Below, piece by piece: positions 1 to 7,719 of a stretch of 29,335 nucleotides of DNA (within the stretch, counting starts at the first letter, position 1; each line of letters opens with the position of its first letter). Under the pieces are notes generated by a model, which did not search any database, had not been told where the DNA came from, and was given only the letters and a program-made list of their open reading frames with translations. Source of the DNA: Acidithiobacillus montserratensis (GTDB taxonomy: Bacteria > Pseudomonadota > Gammaproteobacteria > Acidithiobacillales > Acidithiobacillaceae); assembly GCF_018853465.1 (NCBI RefSeq), contig NZ_JABBOU010000102.1, positions 1-29,335 of the forward strand. The letters run 5' to 3'. Both the position numbers and the translations under genes were made by a program.

Positions 1-188
1 CCATTTTACAGCCGGAATTATCCCGGCAACTCCGTCAGCAAAAAATCGATGCCCTGCAACAGGGTCAGCCCTGCTCCATTGCCACCGCCAATATCGGCTG
101 CCAGCTGCATCTGCAGGGTGGCACCGATTTACCGGTGCGCCATTGGCTGGAATTGCTGGCGGAGGCGATGCAGCCTGAGAAGTCTTGA
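1..188 (+). CDS. glcF: Glycolate oxidase iron-sulfur subunit, 3' end only
   Basis: This is the C-terminal 61 residues of a protein that begins left of the window; the first complete codon is at position 3 and the stop is TGA 186-188. The peptide carries the closing motif of the GlcF family: a cysteine in TANIGCQLHLQ followed by VRHWLELLAEAM, part of the C-terminal CCG-type cysteine-rich region. GlcF is the Fe-S subunit that, with GlcD and GlcE, passes electrons from glycolate oxidation to the respiratory chain; in an autotroph it would salvage phosphoglycolate from the Rubisco oxygenase reaction. Only the tail is visible, so a related (Fe-S)-binding CCG-domain oxidoreductase subunit is possible, but the match in order and spacing is good. 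Confidence 0.75.
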   Translation, partial: ILQPELSRQLRQQKIDALQQGQPCSIATANIGCQLHLQGGTDLPVRHWLELLAEAMQPEKS

Positions 189-211
189 TGGTGGTAAACG
201 GATGTCCCATG

Positions 212-241
212 TTGGCTGCTGGTATGGCAATATGGGATAAT
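212..241 (+). promoter_or_regulatory. Candidate sigma70 promoter ahead of the ATPase-DUF4276 pair
   Basis: TTGGCT at 212-217 and GATAAT at 236-241 are separated by 18 bp, in the 156-bp gap between glcF and the ATPase gene. A second, weaker candidate (TTGTTC 293-298, 16 bp, TGTAAT 315-320) lies closer to the start codon at 345. Both are pattern matches only. Confidence 0.3.
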
Positions 242-344
242 TTTAAAACTCAACGCGAAGCGCAGCTCTAGCAGCAGATTGAAGAGTGCACGTTGTTCAT
301 CATGGTATAGGGGTTGTAATGAATTTAAATACCAAGGCCCAATC

Positions 345-1442
345 ATGAAACCGGTAAACGATCCAAACCAGCTTTCGCACCTCGTCCTGCATGGCTATAA
401 ATCCATTGTTGAATGCGACATCGAGCTTGGTCGGCTCAATGTGCTGATCGGTGCCAATGGCGCCGGCAAGTCCAACTTCATCGGTTTTTTTCGTTTGATC
501 CAGCGCGTCCTGGATGGACAACTGCAGCTCACTGTCGGGGAAATGGGCGGGCCGGATGCCTTGCTGCATTTCGGCCGCAAGAAGACCGAGGAGTTAAGTG
601 CTGAGCTCTACTTCGGCAACAATGGATATCGGTTCAAACTTAAGCCCACACAAGATAATCGGATGATGTTTGCGCACGAGGCGCTGTGGTGGAACCAGCA
701 TGGTGAATGGCGGCCCAGGTCGGGTCACTTTGAAACTTACGCCGAGCAGCAGAAGTGCATAACACGCATATACGACCTCGTCGTCCCCGCCATGCGCAGC
801 TGGCGTCTCTACCACTTTCACGACACAAGCCGCAGCGCCCTGGTCAAGCAGGTTCATGGCATCAACGACAACGAATACCTGCGCGACGATGCACGCAACC
901 TCGCGGCGTTTTTGTACCGGCTGAAGCAGCATCACGAAGCGCACTACAAGCGCATCGTCAAGGCCGTACAACTGGTCGCACCGTTCTTTGGCGACTTTCA
1001 CCTTCGCGCCACCGTGGATAACCCGGAAAAAATCCAGCTCGAATGGACCGAAGCCGGGCAGGACGTGCCCTTTACCGCCAGCGCCCTGTCCGACGGCACC
1101 CTGCGGTTCATTTGTCTGGCTACGGTGCTGTTGCAGCCCGAAGCTTTCATGCCCGCTGCAACCCTCATCGACGAGCCGGAATTGGGCCTACATCCGTTTG
1201 CCATCACGGTGCTGGGTTCGCTGATGAAGTCCACCGCCTCAAAGCATCAGGTTATCGTATCCACACAATCGGTCGAACTGGTCAATGAGTTCCAGGCGGA
1301 CGATCTCATCGTGGTGGATAGACAAGATGGTGCTTCCACCTTCAAACGGCCGGATACAGCGGCATTGGTCGAGTGGTTGAAGGAATACAGCCTCGGCGAC
1401 TTGTGGAAGAAAAATCTGTTGGGCGGGAGGCCGACGCGATGA
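345..1442 (+). CDS. AAA (AAA_21 / ABC-type) ATPase, putative defence ATPase
   Basis: A 365-residue predicted cytoplasmic ATPase of the SMC/ABC-like AAA_21 type. Visible motifs: Walker A GANGAGKS (residues 36-43), an ABC-signature-like LSDGTLRF (248-255), Walker B TLIDEPELGLHP (273-284) and a switch-like STQS (306-309). The frame is open further upstream to a TTG at 279, but ATG 345 is preferred because an AAGG lies 8 nt upstream and the family homology begins at about residue 12. The stop overlaps the next start (ATGA at 1439-1442), so the ATPase and the DUF4276 protein are translationally coupled and probably form one complex. Such ATPase plus TOPRIM-like pairs are common in anti-phage islands (compare OLD/Gabija and PARIS), which fits the restriction-modification scar next door. 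The defence role is inferred from architecture and neighbourhood. Confidence 0.85.
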   Translation: MKPVNDPNQLSHLVLHGYKSIVECDIELGRLNVLIGANGAGKSNFIGFFRLIQRVLDGQLQLTVGEMGGPDALLHFGRKKTEELSAELYFGNNGYRFKLKPTQDNRMMFAHEALWWNQHGEWRPRSGHFETYAEQQKCITRIYDLVVPAMRSWRLYHFHDTSRSALVKQVHGINDNEYLRDDARNLAAFLYRLKQHHEAHYKRIVKAVQLVAPFFGDFHLRATVDNPEKIQLEWTEAGQDVPFTASALSDGTLRFICLATVLLQPEAFMPAATLIDEPELGLHPFAITVLGSLMKSTASKHQVIVSTQSVELVNEFQADDLIVVDRQDGASTFKRPDTAALVEWLKEYSLGDLWKKNLLGGRPTR

Positions 1443-2089
1443 AGCGGGCCTACCTGTTGGTGGAAGGCCAGACCGAAGAAACCTTTGTGCGGGAATTGCT
1501 GGCACCGCATTACGCCCGCATGAATATTTTCCTCACCGCCATCATCGCCAGCACGAGCCCTGGCCACAAAGGGGGCGTGGTGAGTTATGCCAAATTGCGT
1601 CCGCAAATCGAGCAGCTATGCAAACAAGACGCCGCCGCCGTCATTTCCACTATGTTCGATCTTTACGCCCTGCCCAACGACTTTCCCGGCAAAAACGGTG
1701 CCGAGTGGGCGCTTCAGCAGAATGGCGCTGACAAGGCTGCCCTGATCGAGCGCGAAATGGCCCACGATATTGGCCTGCGCAACTTTATCCCCTACATCCA
1801 GGTGCATGAATTCGAAGCATTGCTGTTCGTGGAGCCCCAGCGTTTTACCGACTGGGCCGAGCCCTCGGTCGTTGATACATTGACACAGGTGCGCACTTCG
1901 ACCGAACCCGAAAACATCAACAACGACCCGCTCACCGCCCCCTCCAAGCGTATCCTTGCGGCCATGCCGGCTTACCAGAAGCCGGTTCACGGCCCGCTGA
2001 TCGCCTGCGACATTGGGCTCGACGCCATGCGCGCTGCCTGTCCGCATTTCGCCCAATGGTTGGACAGGCTGGACGCGCTCAACGCTTGA
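1439..2089 (+). CDS. DUF4276 (TOPRIM-like, RloB-type) protein
   Basis: A 216-residue protein that starts in the overlapping ATGA of the ATPase stop. It opens with the TOPRIM-like core strand LLVEGQTEETFV (Glu9 and Glu13 are the expected metal-binding acidic residues), followed by FDLYALPNDFPG (Asp74) and the family hallmark HEFEALLF (123-130) and PSKRI. These mark it as DUF4276, a relative of RloB-type effectors usually encoded with an AAA_21 ATPase. By analogy with PARIS and OLD systems it would be a metal-dependent nuclease or nucleotide-acting effector controlled by the ATPase, but no activity can be read from sequence. The length is normal and there is no frameshift; the gene appears intact while the neighbouring restriction genes are broken. 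Confidence 0.82.
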   Translation: MKRAYLLVEGQTEETFVRELLAPHYARMNIFLTAIIASTSPGHKGGVVSYAKLRPQIEQLCKQDAAAVISTMFDLYALPNDFPGKNGAEWALQQNGADKAALIEREMAHDIGLRNFIPYIQVHEFEALLFVEPQRFTDWAEPSVVDTLTQVRTSTEPENINNDPLTAPSKRILAAMPAYQKPVHGPLIACDIGLDAMRAACPHFAQWLDRLDALNA

Positions 2090-2102
2090 AGAAATTCTTG
2101 AC

Positions 2103-2294
2103 ATGAACAACAAACTCGAACTCACCTGGATCGGCAAGGACAAGCGCCCCAAGCTGGAGCCGCGCATTCTGCTCGAAGACCCGGACAAGTCGTATCACGC
2201 CCTGCATCGCGTGACGGAGAACGACCTCTTCTACAACCGGCTGGAGCATTCGATCTGGCTGGGGCAGCAAGGTGATCGAGCGTCTGGCGCGTGA
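2103..2294 (+). pseudogene. Type III restriction-modification methylase (mod), 5' fragment
   Basis: The reading frame gives a 63-residue peptide starting LELTWIGKDKRPKLEPRIL, followed by DPDKSYHA and NDLFYNRL. This is the conserved N-terminus of type III Mod DNA methyltransferases, which are normally some 500 residues or more. Similarity ends at about residue 48, before any SAM-binding or DPPY motif, and the frame closes at TGA 2292-2294. It is therefore a remnant, not a working methylase. It lies 13 bp after the DUF4276 gene and runs directly into a fragment of the cognate res gene, which indicates that one deletion removed the rest of mod and most of res. Confidence 0.7.
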
Positions 2295-2664
2295 TTTGCG
2301 CGGGCCCTTGCTGAAGCTTGGCCAGGCGCTGAAATTGTGCAGCGGCTTGCTGCACAATTGCTCTGTTGCCACATCGTCGTTCCAGATCTACTACAAGCTC
2401 GGCACCGAGCAGCCGGAATACGTGCCCGACTTCGTGGCCGAAATAGACGCGGTGATTTTCATGTTGGAAACCAAGGCGCGGAAGGACCTGAAAACCGATG
2501 AAGTGAAGGCCAAGGCCGCTGCCGCCTTGCAGTGGTGCCGACACGCCTCAGACTACGCAGTGCGCGTCGGCGGCAAGCCCTGGAAGTACTTGCTGGTGCC
2601 CCATGATGAAGTCAATGAATCGCGGCAACTCACGGACTTTTTGCGTTCTGAAGTCAAAGGGTAA
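2272..2664 (+). pseudogene. Type III restriction enzyme (res), 3' fragment
   Basis: From a GTG at 2272 this frame gives 130 residues. From about residue 44 it matches the C-terminal endonuclease domain of type III Res subunits: FQIYYKLGTEQPEYVPDFV, then EIDAVIFMLETKARKDL (PD-(D/E)xK arrangement with D of PDFV and ExK of ETKA) and the terminal WKYLLVPHDEV. The helicase part (usually more than 700 residues) is missing. The first 40 residues have no clear counterpart and overlap the mod fragment in another frame. The nuclease motif is intact, so expression as a small stand-alone protein cannot be excluded, but a deletion remnant is the simplest reading. Confidence 0.68.
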
Positions 2665-2678
2665 TCCCTTGATCCACC

Positions 2679-3593
2679 TCAATCCAGGCGCAACCATCCC
2701 TTACGGTAAAAAATCCAGGCGATGAGTGCTTCCACCAGAATCAGCCCGCCGGTGACGGCAACAAAACCGTAGCGCCAGTGGGGGAGCGGACCCAACGGGA
2801 CGTTCATGGCCGCCGCGCCGGGAATAAACAGTGGGATGGTGACCAGAATAATCAGGGCCGCCATGAATTTGAACAAGTGGTTCACATTGTTGTGGACCAC
2901 ATAGGCGTAGGATTCCAGCAGTTCATTGATGGTTTCCTGATCGCTATCCACTTGATCCCGGACCTGGGACAGTTCAATGCGGGTGTCTTCATGAATTTCC
3001 AGCAGATCAAGGTCTTCCTTGGGAAGCAGAAGAGCGATTTCGCTGACCACATATTCCAGTTGCAGCAAACCCAGATCCAGCGCCAGCAACCGGTCGTGAA
3101 TATCCAGACCCCGATACACCACATCATGGCGCTGGGCCTGACGTAGATCCCGCTCCACCATCGCCATTTCCCGGGCGACGGCGCGGGCGGTGGGCAAGTA
3201 CAGACGGGTGACTTCGGCAATGATGCGCAGCACGAGCTCCCAGCGCTTGCGCGGTTTTTGGGAATCAATGAGCTGATTGAGAAAGGGAATTTCCTGATCG
3301 GCCAGGGTCACGAAATAGCCCGGCGCAAAATACACACTGAGGGGCACCAGGGAAAACTGTCCGATGCGTCCGTCTTCCGGGATGGGTACCTGAAACTGCA
3401 GGGAAATCAGGCGTTCTTCCTTGATCAGGGGGCGCGAGGCCTCGCCTTCCAGGCGCTTGCGCAAAAAGCTTTCCGGGATGTCGAGGGTCATGGCGGCCTG
3501 GCTCAATTCCAGCGCCGTAGGATTGACCAGCGCCATCCAGCTGCGCCGGTTGGCGTTGCCGGAAAGCAGGCAGTCGCGAGTAATCCGCAGCAT
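2679..3593 (-). CDS. CorA-family transporter paralog, AMN variant
   Basis: A 304-residue CorA-type protein and the last of four on this strand. It has a soluble N-terminal domain, a long charged helix around residues 150-235, and two C-terminal membrane segments with VHNNVNHLFKFMAALIILV leading into the first. The CorA signature Y/F-G-M-N is changed to A-M-N (AAMNVPLGPLP). The C-terminus ends in the basic FYRKGWLRLD typical of the family. ATG at 3593 is chosen because GGAGGG lies directly upstream; the frame is open further out. It sits 13 bp after the preceding paralog, so it is probably in the same operon. It may move a divalent metal other than Mg2+ or act as a regulatory subunit; the substrate cannot be assigned. 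Confidence 0.82.
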   Translation of the reverse strand: MLRITRDCLLSGNANRRSWMALVNPTALELSQAAMTLDIPESFLRKRLEGEASRPLIKEERLISLQFQVPIPEDGRIGQFSLVPLSVYFAPGYFVTLADQEIPFLNQLIDSQKPRKRWELVLRIIAEVTRLYLPTARAVAREMAMVERDLRQAQRHDVVYRGLDIHDRLLALDLGLLQLEYVVSEIALLLPKEDLDLLEIHEDTRIELSQVRDQVDSDQETINELLESYAYVVHNNVNHLFKFMAALIILVTIPLFIPGAAAMNVPLGPLPHWRYGFVAVTGGLILVEALIAWIFYRKGWLRLD

Positions 3594-3606
3594 CTGTGGG
3601 CCCTCC

Positions 3607-4509
3607 CTACATGGCAAAAAACCCATGTTTTCGGGCCCAGACAGCAAACAGCAGGGTGGCGCCGAAAACATAGGCCAGCAGGCCGAACCACAGGTAATGC
3701 CAGTGTTCCAGCGGAAGAATGGTCATCATGTGAAAAGGCATGATGAAAGCAATGGGCATCATCAGCAGGGCCAGCCATACGGTCATGACCTTCATGACGG
3801 TGTGGGCATTATTCTGGATGATGCCATTGTAGGCATTAGTGACGGTCAGATAACGCTCGTAAACCAGATTGACCACATCTTCCATACGCCGTTGCTCGCG
3901 CAAAGCGATTTCCAGCACGGCATAAGCGGGTGCTTCCCCGGGGGTGGCGCGCAAGGCGTCGCGCAAAATCAGTCCGGTTTCCCGCAAAGCGATGACCAGT
4001 TCTCCCAGATCCCGGTTGAGGACCACAATTTCCCTGAGCTCGCGATTGCCCATGGCCGTTTTCAGAGTCAGGCGCAGCTCCTGCAAGCGGTCTACCAACA
4101 CGCGGGCGACCCGTTCATGGCTGTAGATGCTGTTGAGCAGCACTCTCTGCAGGTAATCACTGCCCTGACTCTGCTGGAGGGTGCTGAGCCAGTCCTGTTT
4201 GAGCATGGACAGTAAAGTTTCCTCGCCGAGCAGAACCAGGTGATCGGGGTGTTCATGATGCAGGGTCAGGGTAGTGATGCGGGCCACCGTTCCGAAGCGG
4301 GCGTCTTCTTCCAGCATGGCCACGGGCAGACGCAGAGAGATTTCTTCACCTGCACAATAAAGCCGCTGATCTTCACTCTGGCGCAGCCAGCTGCCGAAGT
4401 TGTTGCAGGACAAGGCCTGCTCAGGGCTCAGCAAAAACAGCCCGGGTCCGCTGCAGCTGTCGCAGGCAGTCCAGGTTCCGGTCTGGGAGTCGTAGTACTG
4501 GGCGGTCAT
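3607..4509 (-). CDS. CorA-like membrane protein lacking the GMN motif
   Basis: A 300-residue protein with the CorA layout: a soluble domain, a long helix around residues 140-230, the family-typical NAYNGIIQNNAHTVMKV helix leading into two C-terminal transmembrane segments, and a basic end (WARKHGFFAM). The loop between the membrane helices reads FIMPFHMMTILPLEHW; the Gly-Met-Asn selectivity motif is absent. The N-terminus has a Cys pair (ACDSCSG, residues 15-21) not typical of CorA. The start 7 nt after the upstream paralog's stop and the lack of a strong Shine-Dalgarno suggest translational coupling. Without GMN, Mg2+ selectivity is doubtful; a ZntB-like or accessory role is conceivable but unproven. 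Confidence 0.78.
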   Translation of the reverse strand: MTAQYYDSQTGTWTACDSCSGPGLFLLSPEQALSCNNFGSWLRQSEDQRLYCAGEEISLRLPVAMLEEDARFGTVARITTLTLHHEHPDHLVLLGEETLLSMLKQDWLSTLQQSQGSDYLQRVLLNSIYSHERVARVLVDRLQELRLTLKTAMGNRELREIVVLNRDLGELVIALRETGLILRDALRATPGEAPAYAVLEIALREQRRMEDVVNLVYERYLTVTNAYNGIIQNNAHTVMKVMTVWLALLMMPIAFIMPFHMMTILPLEHWHYLWFGLLAYVFGATLLFAVWARKHGFFAM

Positions 4510-4516
4510 GAGCGCA

Positions 4517-5458
4517 TCAGATCCAGTCTTTTTTGCGGAAAAAAACGAAGAGTAATCCGGAAATGAGAAAGCCGCCGCCCATCAGAACCGGCCAGGCATA
4601 AGTCCAGTCCTGCAGGGGGAGAGGAACGTTCATGCCATAAATACTGGCCACCGTGGCAGGAGAGGCGACCACCACCGTCCATGCCGTAATGATCTTCAGG
4701 GTATTGCTGATGTTGTTCTGCAGCACCCCGACATAAGCATCCATCATGTTGGTAATGGTGGACGCGTAAATTTCGGTCATGTCCCGGGCCTGTTGCAAGT
4801 CAATCAACGCATCGGCAATGTCTTCGAGATCATCGGCATCCTGCCCCAGCATGGGCAGGCGCAAGGTTTGTTGAGCCACCGAGATATTGCCCTTGAGCGC
4901 CGCAGAAAACAGGATCAGGCTTTTGTTCAGGGCCAGGAGCCGGAAAAATTCGTTGTTGTTCTGGGAGTGACGGAGAATTTTTTCCGTGGCGGCAATTTCG
5001 GCGTTGATGATGCGCAGCGCTCGCAGAAAGTCCCGGGCAATAGCCTGAAAAATTTCCGCCAGCAAACCCTGTACACCCAGAATCTTGCCGCGTTGCCGCT
5101 GACTGCGTAATTCATCCCATAGTGCCAGGGGGTGGGCGCTTGCGGTGACCATTTGCTGGGGTAGTAGCCAGAGGCCTACCGGCAAGGTGCGGAAGCGTAA
5201 TTCGGCATCTCCCTGCATGGGCGCGGGCACCTTGAGAATGATCAGGGCGACTTCGCCGTCCCGTTCCAGACGCGGGCGTTCGTCTTCATCGGACACGTCC
5301 TGGAATAGATAATCCGGCACCTGCAGATGTTTGGCAACAAATTCCAGTTCGGCATGGCTGGGCGCGACGACCTGAATCCAGGTGGCACGGGGCGGCCATT
5401 GAAAATCACTGGTGATTTCCAGTTGGGCATCGGTTTTGTCGTCAAACCAGTGCAGCAT
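4517..5458 (-). CDS. corA: CorA-family Mg2+/divalent cation transporter, canonical YGMN
   Basis: A 313-residue CorA-family channel and the only one of the four tandem copies with an intact signature: SIYGMNVPLPLQDW between two C-terminal transmembrane helices, ending in the basic FFRKKDWI. The stretch NMMDAYVGVLQNNISNTLKI precedes TM1, as in bona fide CorA proteins, which form homopentameric pores for Mg2+ (also Co2+ and Ni2+). ATG 5458 has AAGGAG at good spacing. The gene is 30 bp downstream of the first paralog. In a metal-leaching acidophile, several CorA variants could tune uptake of different divalent metals; that is an inference. Confidence 0.88.
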   Translation of the reverse strand: MLHWFDDKTDAQLEITSDFQWPPRATWIQVVAPSHAELEFVAKHLQVPDYLFQDVSDEDERPRLERDGEVALIILKVPAPMQGDAELRFRTLPVGLWLLPQQMVTASAHPLALWDELRSQRQRGKILGVQGLLAEIFQAIARDFLRALRIINAEIAATEKILRHSQNNNEFFRLLALNKSLILFSAALKGNISVAQQTLRLPMLGQDADDLEDIADALIDLQQARDMTEIYASTITNMMDAYVGVLQNNISNTLKIITAWTVVVASPATVASIYGMNVPLPLQDWTYAWPVLMGGGFLISGLLFVFFRKKDWI

Positions 5459-5488
5459 GCTGTCGCTCCTTAGTAAATTCCCACCCGT

Positions 5489-6424
5489 TCATATCCACCC
5501 CTTGCGCTTGAAAAAAGCCGCCAAACCCCCGGCAATGCTTAAACCCAGTAATAATATTACCCAGAAAATCCAGTGGGTTTTCTGAAAAGGTAGGGTGGTA
5601 TTCACGCCGTACAGGGTGGCGAACATGCTCGGCACATAAAACACCATGGCCAGCACGGTGACCACTTTCAGACCATGGTTGATGTTGTTTTGCACCATCC
5701 CGGCATAAGCGTCCATCATCGAGGTACTGGTACCGGCATACACCCGGGCGCGCTCATGGGCCACCTGCAATTCCAGGAGTGCCGTGTCCACCTGTCGGGT
5801 GGCGGGCAGGTCATCGCGAATTTCCGCCAGCCGTGAAATCTTGAAGGCGGTGGCAATATTGCCGACCAGGGCCACTTCAAAGCGGGTCAGACTTTTACTG
5901 ATTTCCAGCAGGGTGAAAAAGTCGCCATTACTTTGAGTCCAGTCCAGTTGCTGTTCATTGTCGTGAATGGCCTGGTTGAGCTGCTGTAGCGCTTCTTCAT
6001 AACTCCGCGCCAGGATTTTCAAGATGGCGGCCAGTATCTCGATACTTTCCGGAGGGCTGGAAAGATGCTCCATCTGCGCAAAAAAAGGCGAGAGGGTGGG
6101 TAGTTCTTCCGCCAGCACCGTAGTCAGATTCTGCTGGTGCAGAACCACGCCCAAAGGGCGCAAGGTCCAGACATCTTCCCCCGGACCGCTGACTGGAAAC
6201 TGCAAGGTCAGGAAGACCCTTCCCTGCTCTCTGCGCAGCCAGGAGCGTTCATCGGGATCGAGAATATCCTGGGCAAAATCCCAGTCATCGGCGAGCTGTC
6301 CCGCCGCCACCCAGTCTGCCGGTCGGGGTGCTGTCAGATGTTGCCAGCTTTTTACGCGCTCCAGGGGGCGCGCCGCTACCGCTTGTGCGGTGCTGTCGGT
6401 TTCTGCTGGGGGAAACACATCCAT
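5489..6424 (-). CDS. CorA-family transporter paralog, GVN variant
   Basis: A 311-residue CorA-like protein and the first gene of the minus-strand cluster. ATG 6424 is chosen over the longer open frame (to about 6679) because GGAGAG lies 7 nt upstream and similarity starts near here; the extension would run across the divergent moaB promoter. The helix [20 protein letters not shown] leads into TM1; the inter-helix loop reads [15 protein letters not shown], so the GMN motif is G-V-N. The C-terminus is the usual FFKRKGWI. It is divergent from moaB across a 145-bp gap that must hold its promoter. Substitution of Met in GMN often impairs Mg2+ transport in characterised CorA proteins, so the specificity is uncertain. 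Confidence 0.82.
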   Translation of the reverse strand: MDVFPPAETDSTAQAVAARPLERVKSWQHLTAPRPADWVAAGQLADDWDFAQDILDPDERSWLRREQGRVFLTLQFPVSGPGEDVWTLRPLGVVLHQQNLTTVLAEELPTLSPFFAQMEHLSSPPESIEILAAILKILARSYEEALQQLNQAIHDNEQQLDWTQSNGDFFTLLEISKSLTRFEVALVGNIATAFKISRLAEIRDDLPATRQVDTALLELQVAHERARVYAGTSTSMMDAYAGMVQNNINHGLKVVTVLAMVFYVPSMFATLYGVNTTLPFQKTHWIFWVILLLGLSIAGGLAAFFKRKGWI

Positions 6425-6506
6425 GGATGCTCTCCAGTTCAGAGTCGGGCGTGAGAGGCACCAGTGCCCGGCAGCTGCCCGATACGGGGACTTCGGCCGG
6501 TACAAT

Positions 6507-6535
6507 TTGGAGCGCAGGACGGAGGCTTTTATACT
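6507..6535 (+). promoter_or_regulatory. Candidate sigma70 promoter for moaB
   Basis: TTGGAG (6507-6512), a 17-bp spacer and TATACT (6530-6535) lie 35 bp before the moaB GTG start, inside the 145-bp divergent gap shared with the corA cluster. An AAAGGA Shine-Dalgarno (6555-6560) follows. Confidence 0.5.
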
Positions 6536-6569
6536 GGACTTCCTTATTGCCTGTAAAGGAAATTCCGCT

Positions 6570-7112
6570 GTGAGCTCCGTGCACTCTGCATCTGATAGTA
6601 AAGCCTTTATCCCTCTCGCCCTCGCTATCCTTACCGTGTCCGATACGCGGACCCCGGAAACCGACAAATCCGGCGACAAAATTGCGGAGCTGGCTCAGGC
6701 TGCAGGGCACCATGTAGCGGCGCGTTGCATATTGCCCGACACGATTGAAACACTGCGCCAGCAGATGCAAAGCTGGATAACCGACCCGGCCATCGATGTC
6801 ATTGTCGCGACCGGCGGCACCGGGGTCACCGGTCGCGACGTAACCCCTGAGGCCCTTGCGCCCCTCATCAGCAAGCCGATCCCCGGCTTTGGGGAGTTGT
6901 TCCGCATGTTGTCCTACGAAGAAATTGGCACCAGCACCATCCAGTCCCGGGCCGAAGCCGCCATTTGTGCGGGTACCATCGTCTTTTTACTGCCGGGTTC
7001 TACGGGAGGCGTCCGTCTGGGGATGGAGGCCATCATCATTCCCCAGCTGGATAACCGCCATCGTCCCTGCAATTTGAGCGAGTTGTTGCCGCGCATTCGG
7101 CATGAACACTGA
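6570..7112 (+). CDS. moaB: Molybdenum cofactor biosynthesis protein MoaB
   Basis: A 180-residue protein of the MoaB/MogA fold, which binds molybdopterin and catalyses or supports its adenylylation in molybdenum cofactor synthesis. Diagnostic motifs are [15 protein letters not shown] (near residue 20), the substrate-binding [15 protein letters not shown] and the conserved [18 protein letters not shown], followed by [14 protein letters not shown]. The frame is open far upstream, but the GTG at 6570 has an AAAGGA 9 nt before it and follows a good promoter. The stop TGA shares its last base with the next ATG (7112), so the downstream methyltransferase is coupled. MogA is the alternative; the length and the SYEEIGTS motif favour MoaB. 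Confidence 0.9.
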   Translation: MSSVHSASDSKAFIPLALAILTVSDTRTPETDKSGDKIAELAQAAGHHVAARCILPDTIETLRQQMQSWITDPAIDVIVATGGTGVTGRDVTPEALAPLISKPIPGFGELFRMLSYEEIGTSTIQSRAEAAICAGTIVFLLPGSTGGVRLGMEAIIIPQLDNRHRPCNLSELLPRIRHEH

Positions 7113-7669
7113 TGGCTGTCATGCCTGAAGACGAAGCGCAACGCCAGCAGCGCTGGAACACCTGTTATGCGGACAGAGCAGCGCAGGTAGCCGCGCCTTT
7201 GCCCCTGCTCAAGGCGCAGGCGGGAATGTTGCCGACCACTGGGTCGGCTCTGGACCTGGCCTGCGGCCGGGGCGGAAATGCCCTTTTTCTGGCGAGTCAG
7301 GGACTGGAAACCTGGGCCTGGGATTATGCCGAAGCGGCCATCCTGGCGCTTCAGCAGCAGGCTGTGATTCAGCCCAGGCTGCACCCGGAATATCGGGATG
7401 TACTGACCCAGCCGCCGCCAGCGGCCTCTTTTGACGTGATTGTCGTCGCGCATTTTCTGCATCGCCCGCTTTTTCCCATCTTGGCCCGGGCGTTAAAGCC
7501 CGAGGGATTATTGTTTTACGAGACCTGGGCTGGTGCTTATGCGGGGCGCGGTCCTCAAAATCCGGACTTTCGACTGCTGCCGGGAGAGTTGGAAAAGGCT
7601 TTTGCAGGTTTGCAGCTCCTGGCTTATCAGGAAGATGAGGATCGTGCGGGTGGCGCCTGGAAGGCCTAA
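7112..7669 (+). CDS. Class I SAM-dependent methyltransferase (TehB-like)
   Basis: A 185-residue predicted cytoplasmic methyltransferase. SAM-binding motif I is LDLACGRGGNALFLA (about residues 48-62), followed by an acidic-aromatic strand end (WAWDYAEAAI), motif IV FDVIVVAHFLHRP and the late motif FYETWAGAYAGRGPQNPDF. This pattern is that of the small TehB/Methyltransf_11-like proteins; the substrate is unknown. It starts at an ATG overlapping the moaB stop; a second in-frame Met three codons later is an alternative. The C-terminus ends abruptly after YQEDEDRAGGAWKA, slightly earlier than in many relatives, which usually finish with another basic beta strand; a late frameshift is possible. The next gene starts 50 bp on from its own promoter. 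Confidence 0.8.
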   Translation: MAVMPEDEAQRQQRWNTCYADRAAQVAAPLPLLKAQAGMLPTTGSALDLACGRGGNALFLASQGLETWAWDYAEAAILALQQQAVIQPRLHPEYRDVLTQPPPAASFDVIVVAHFLHRPLFPILARALKPEGLLFYETWAGAYAGRGPQNPDFRLLPGELEKAFAGLQLLAYQEDEDRAGGAWKA

Positions 7670-7683
7670 AAAAGCGGGGGATA

Positions 7684-7713
7684 TTGCAAAACCTGTCGCT
7701 TGGCGTGGATAAT
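7684..7713 (+). promoter_or_regulatory. Candidate sigma70 promoter immediately before mnmG
   Basis: TTGCAA (7684-7689), an 18-bp spacer and GATAAT (7708-7713). The -10 box ends only 6 bp before the mnmG ATG at 7720, so a transcript from here would begin at or next to the start codon. No Shine-Dalgarno sequence is visible before this ATG. Confidence 0.4.
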
Positions 7714-7719
7714 TAGCGG

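Noticed and set aside
2657..2670. Hairpin AAGGG/CCCTT between the res fragment and the corA cluster as a terminator
   Set aside because: The stem has only 5 bp and no T-run on either strand.
3593..3671. N-terminal extension of the last CorA paralog (and similarly 6425-6679 for the first)
   Set aside because: Good ribosome sites lie directly before the shorter starts, and the extensions overlap neighbouring genes or promoters without family similarity.
7670..7719. Origin of replication next to mnmG (gidA), as in some gammaproteobacteria
   Set aside because: The gap is 50 bp, with no DnaA boxes of the TTATCCACA type and no AT-rich repeats; dnaA, dnaN and mioC are not in the window.
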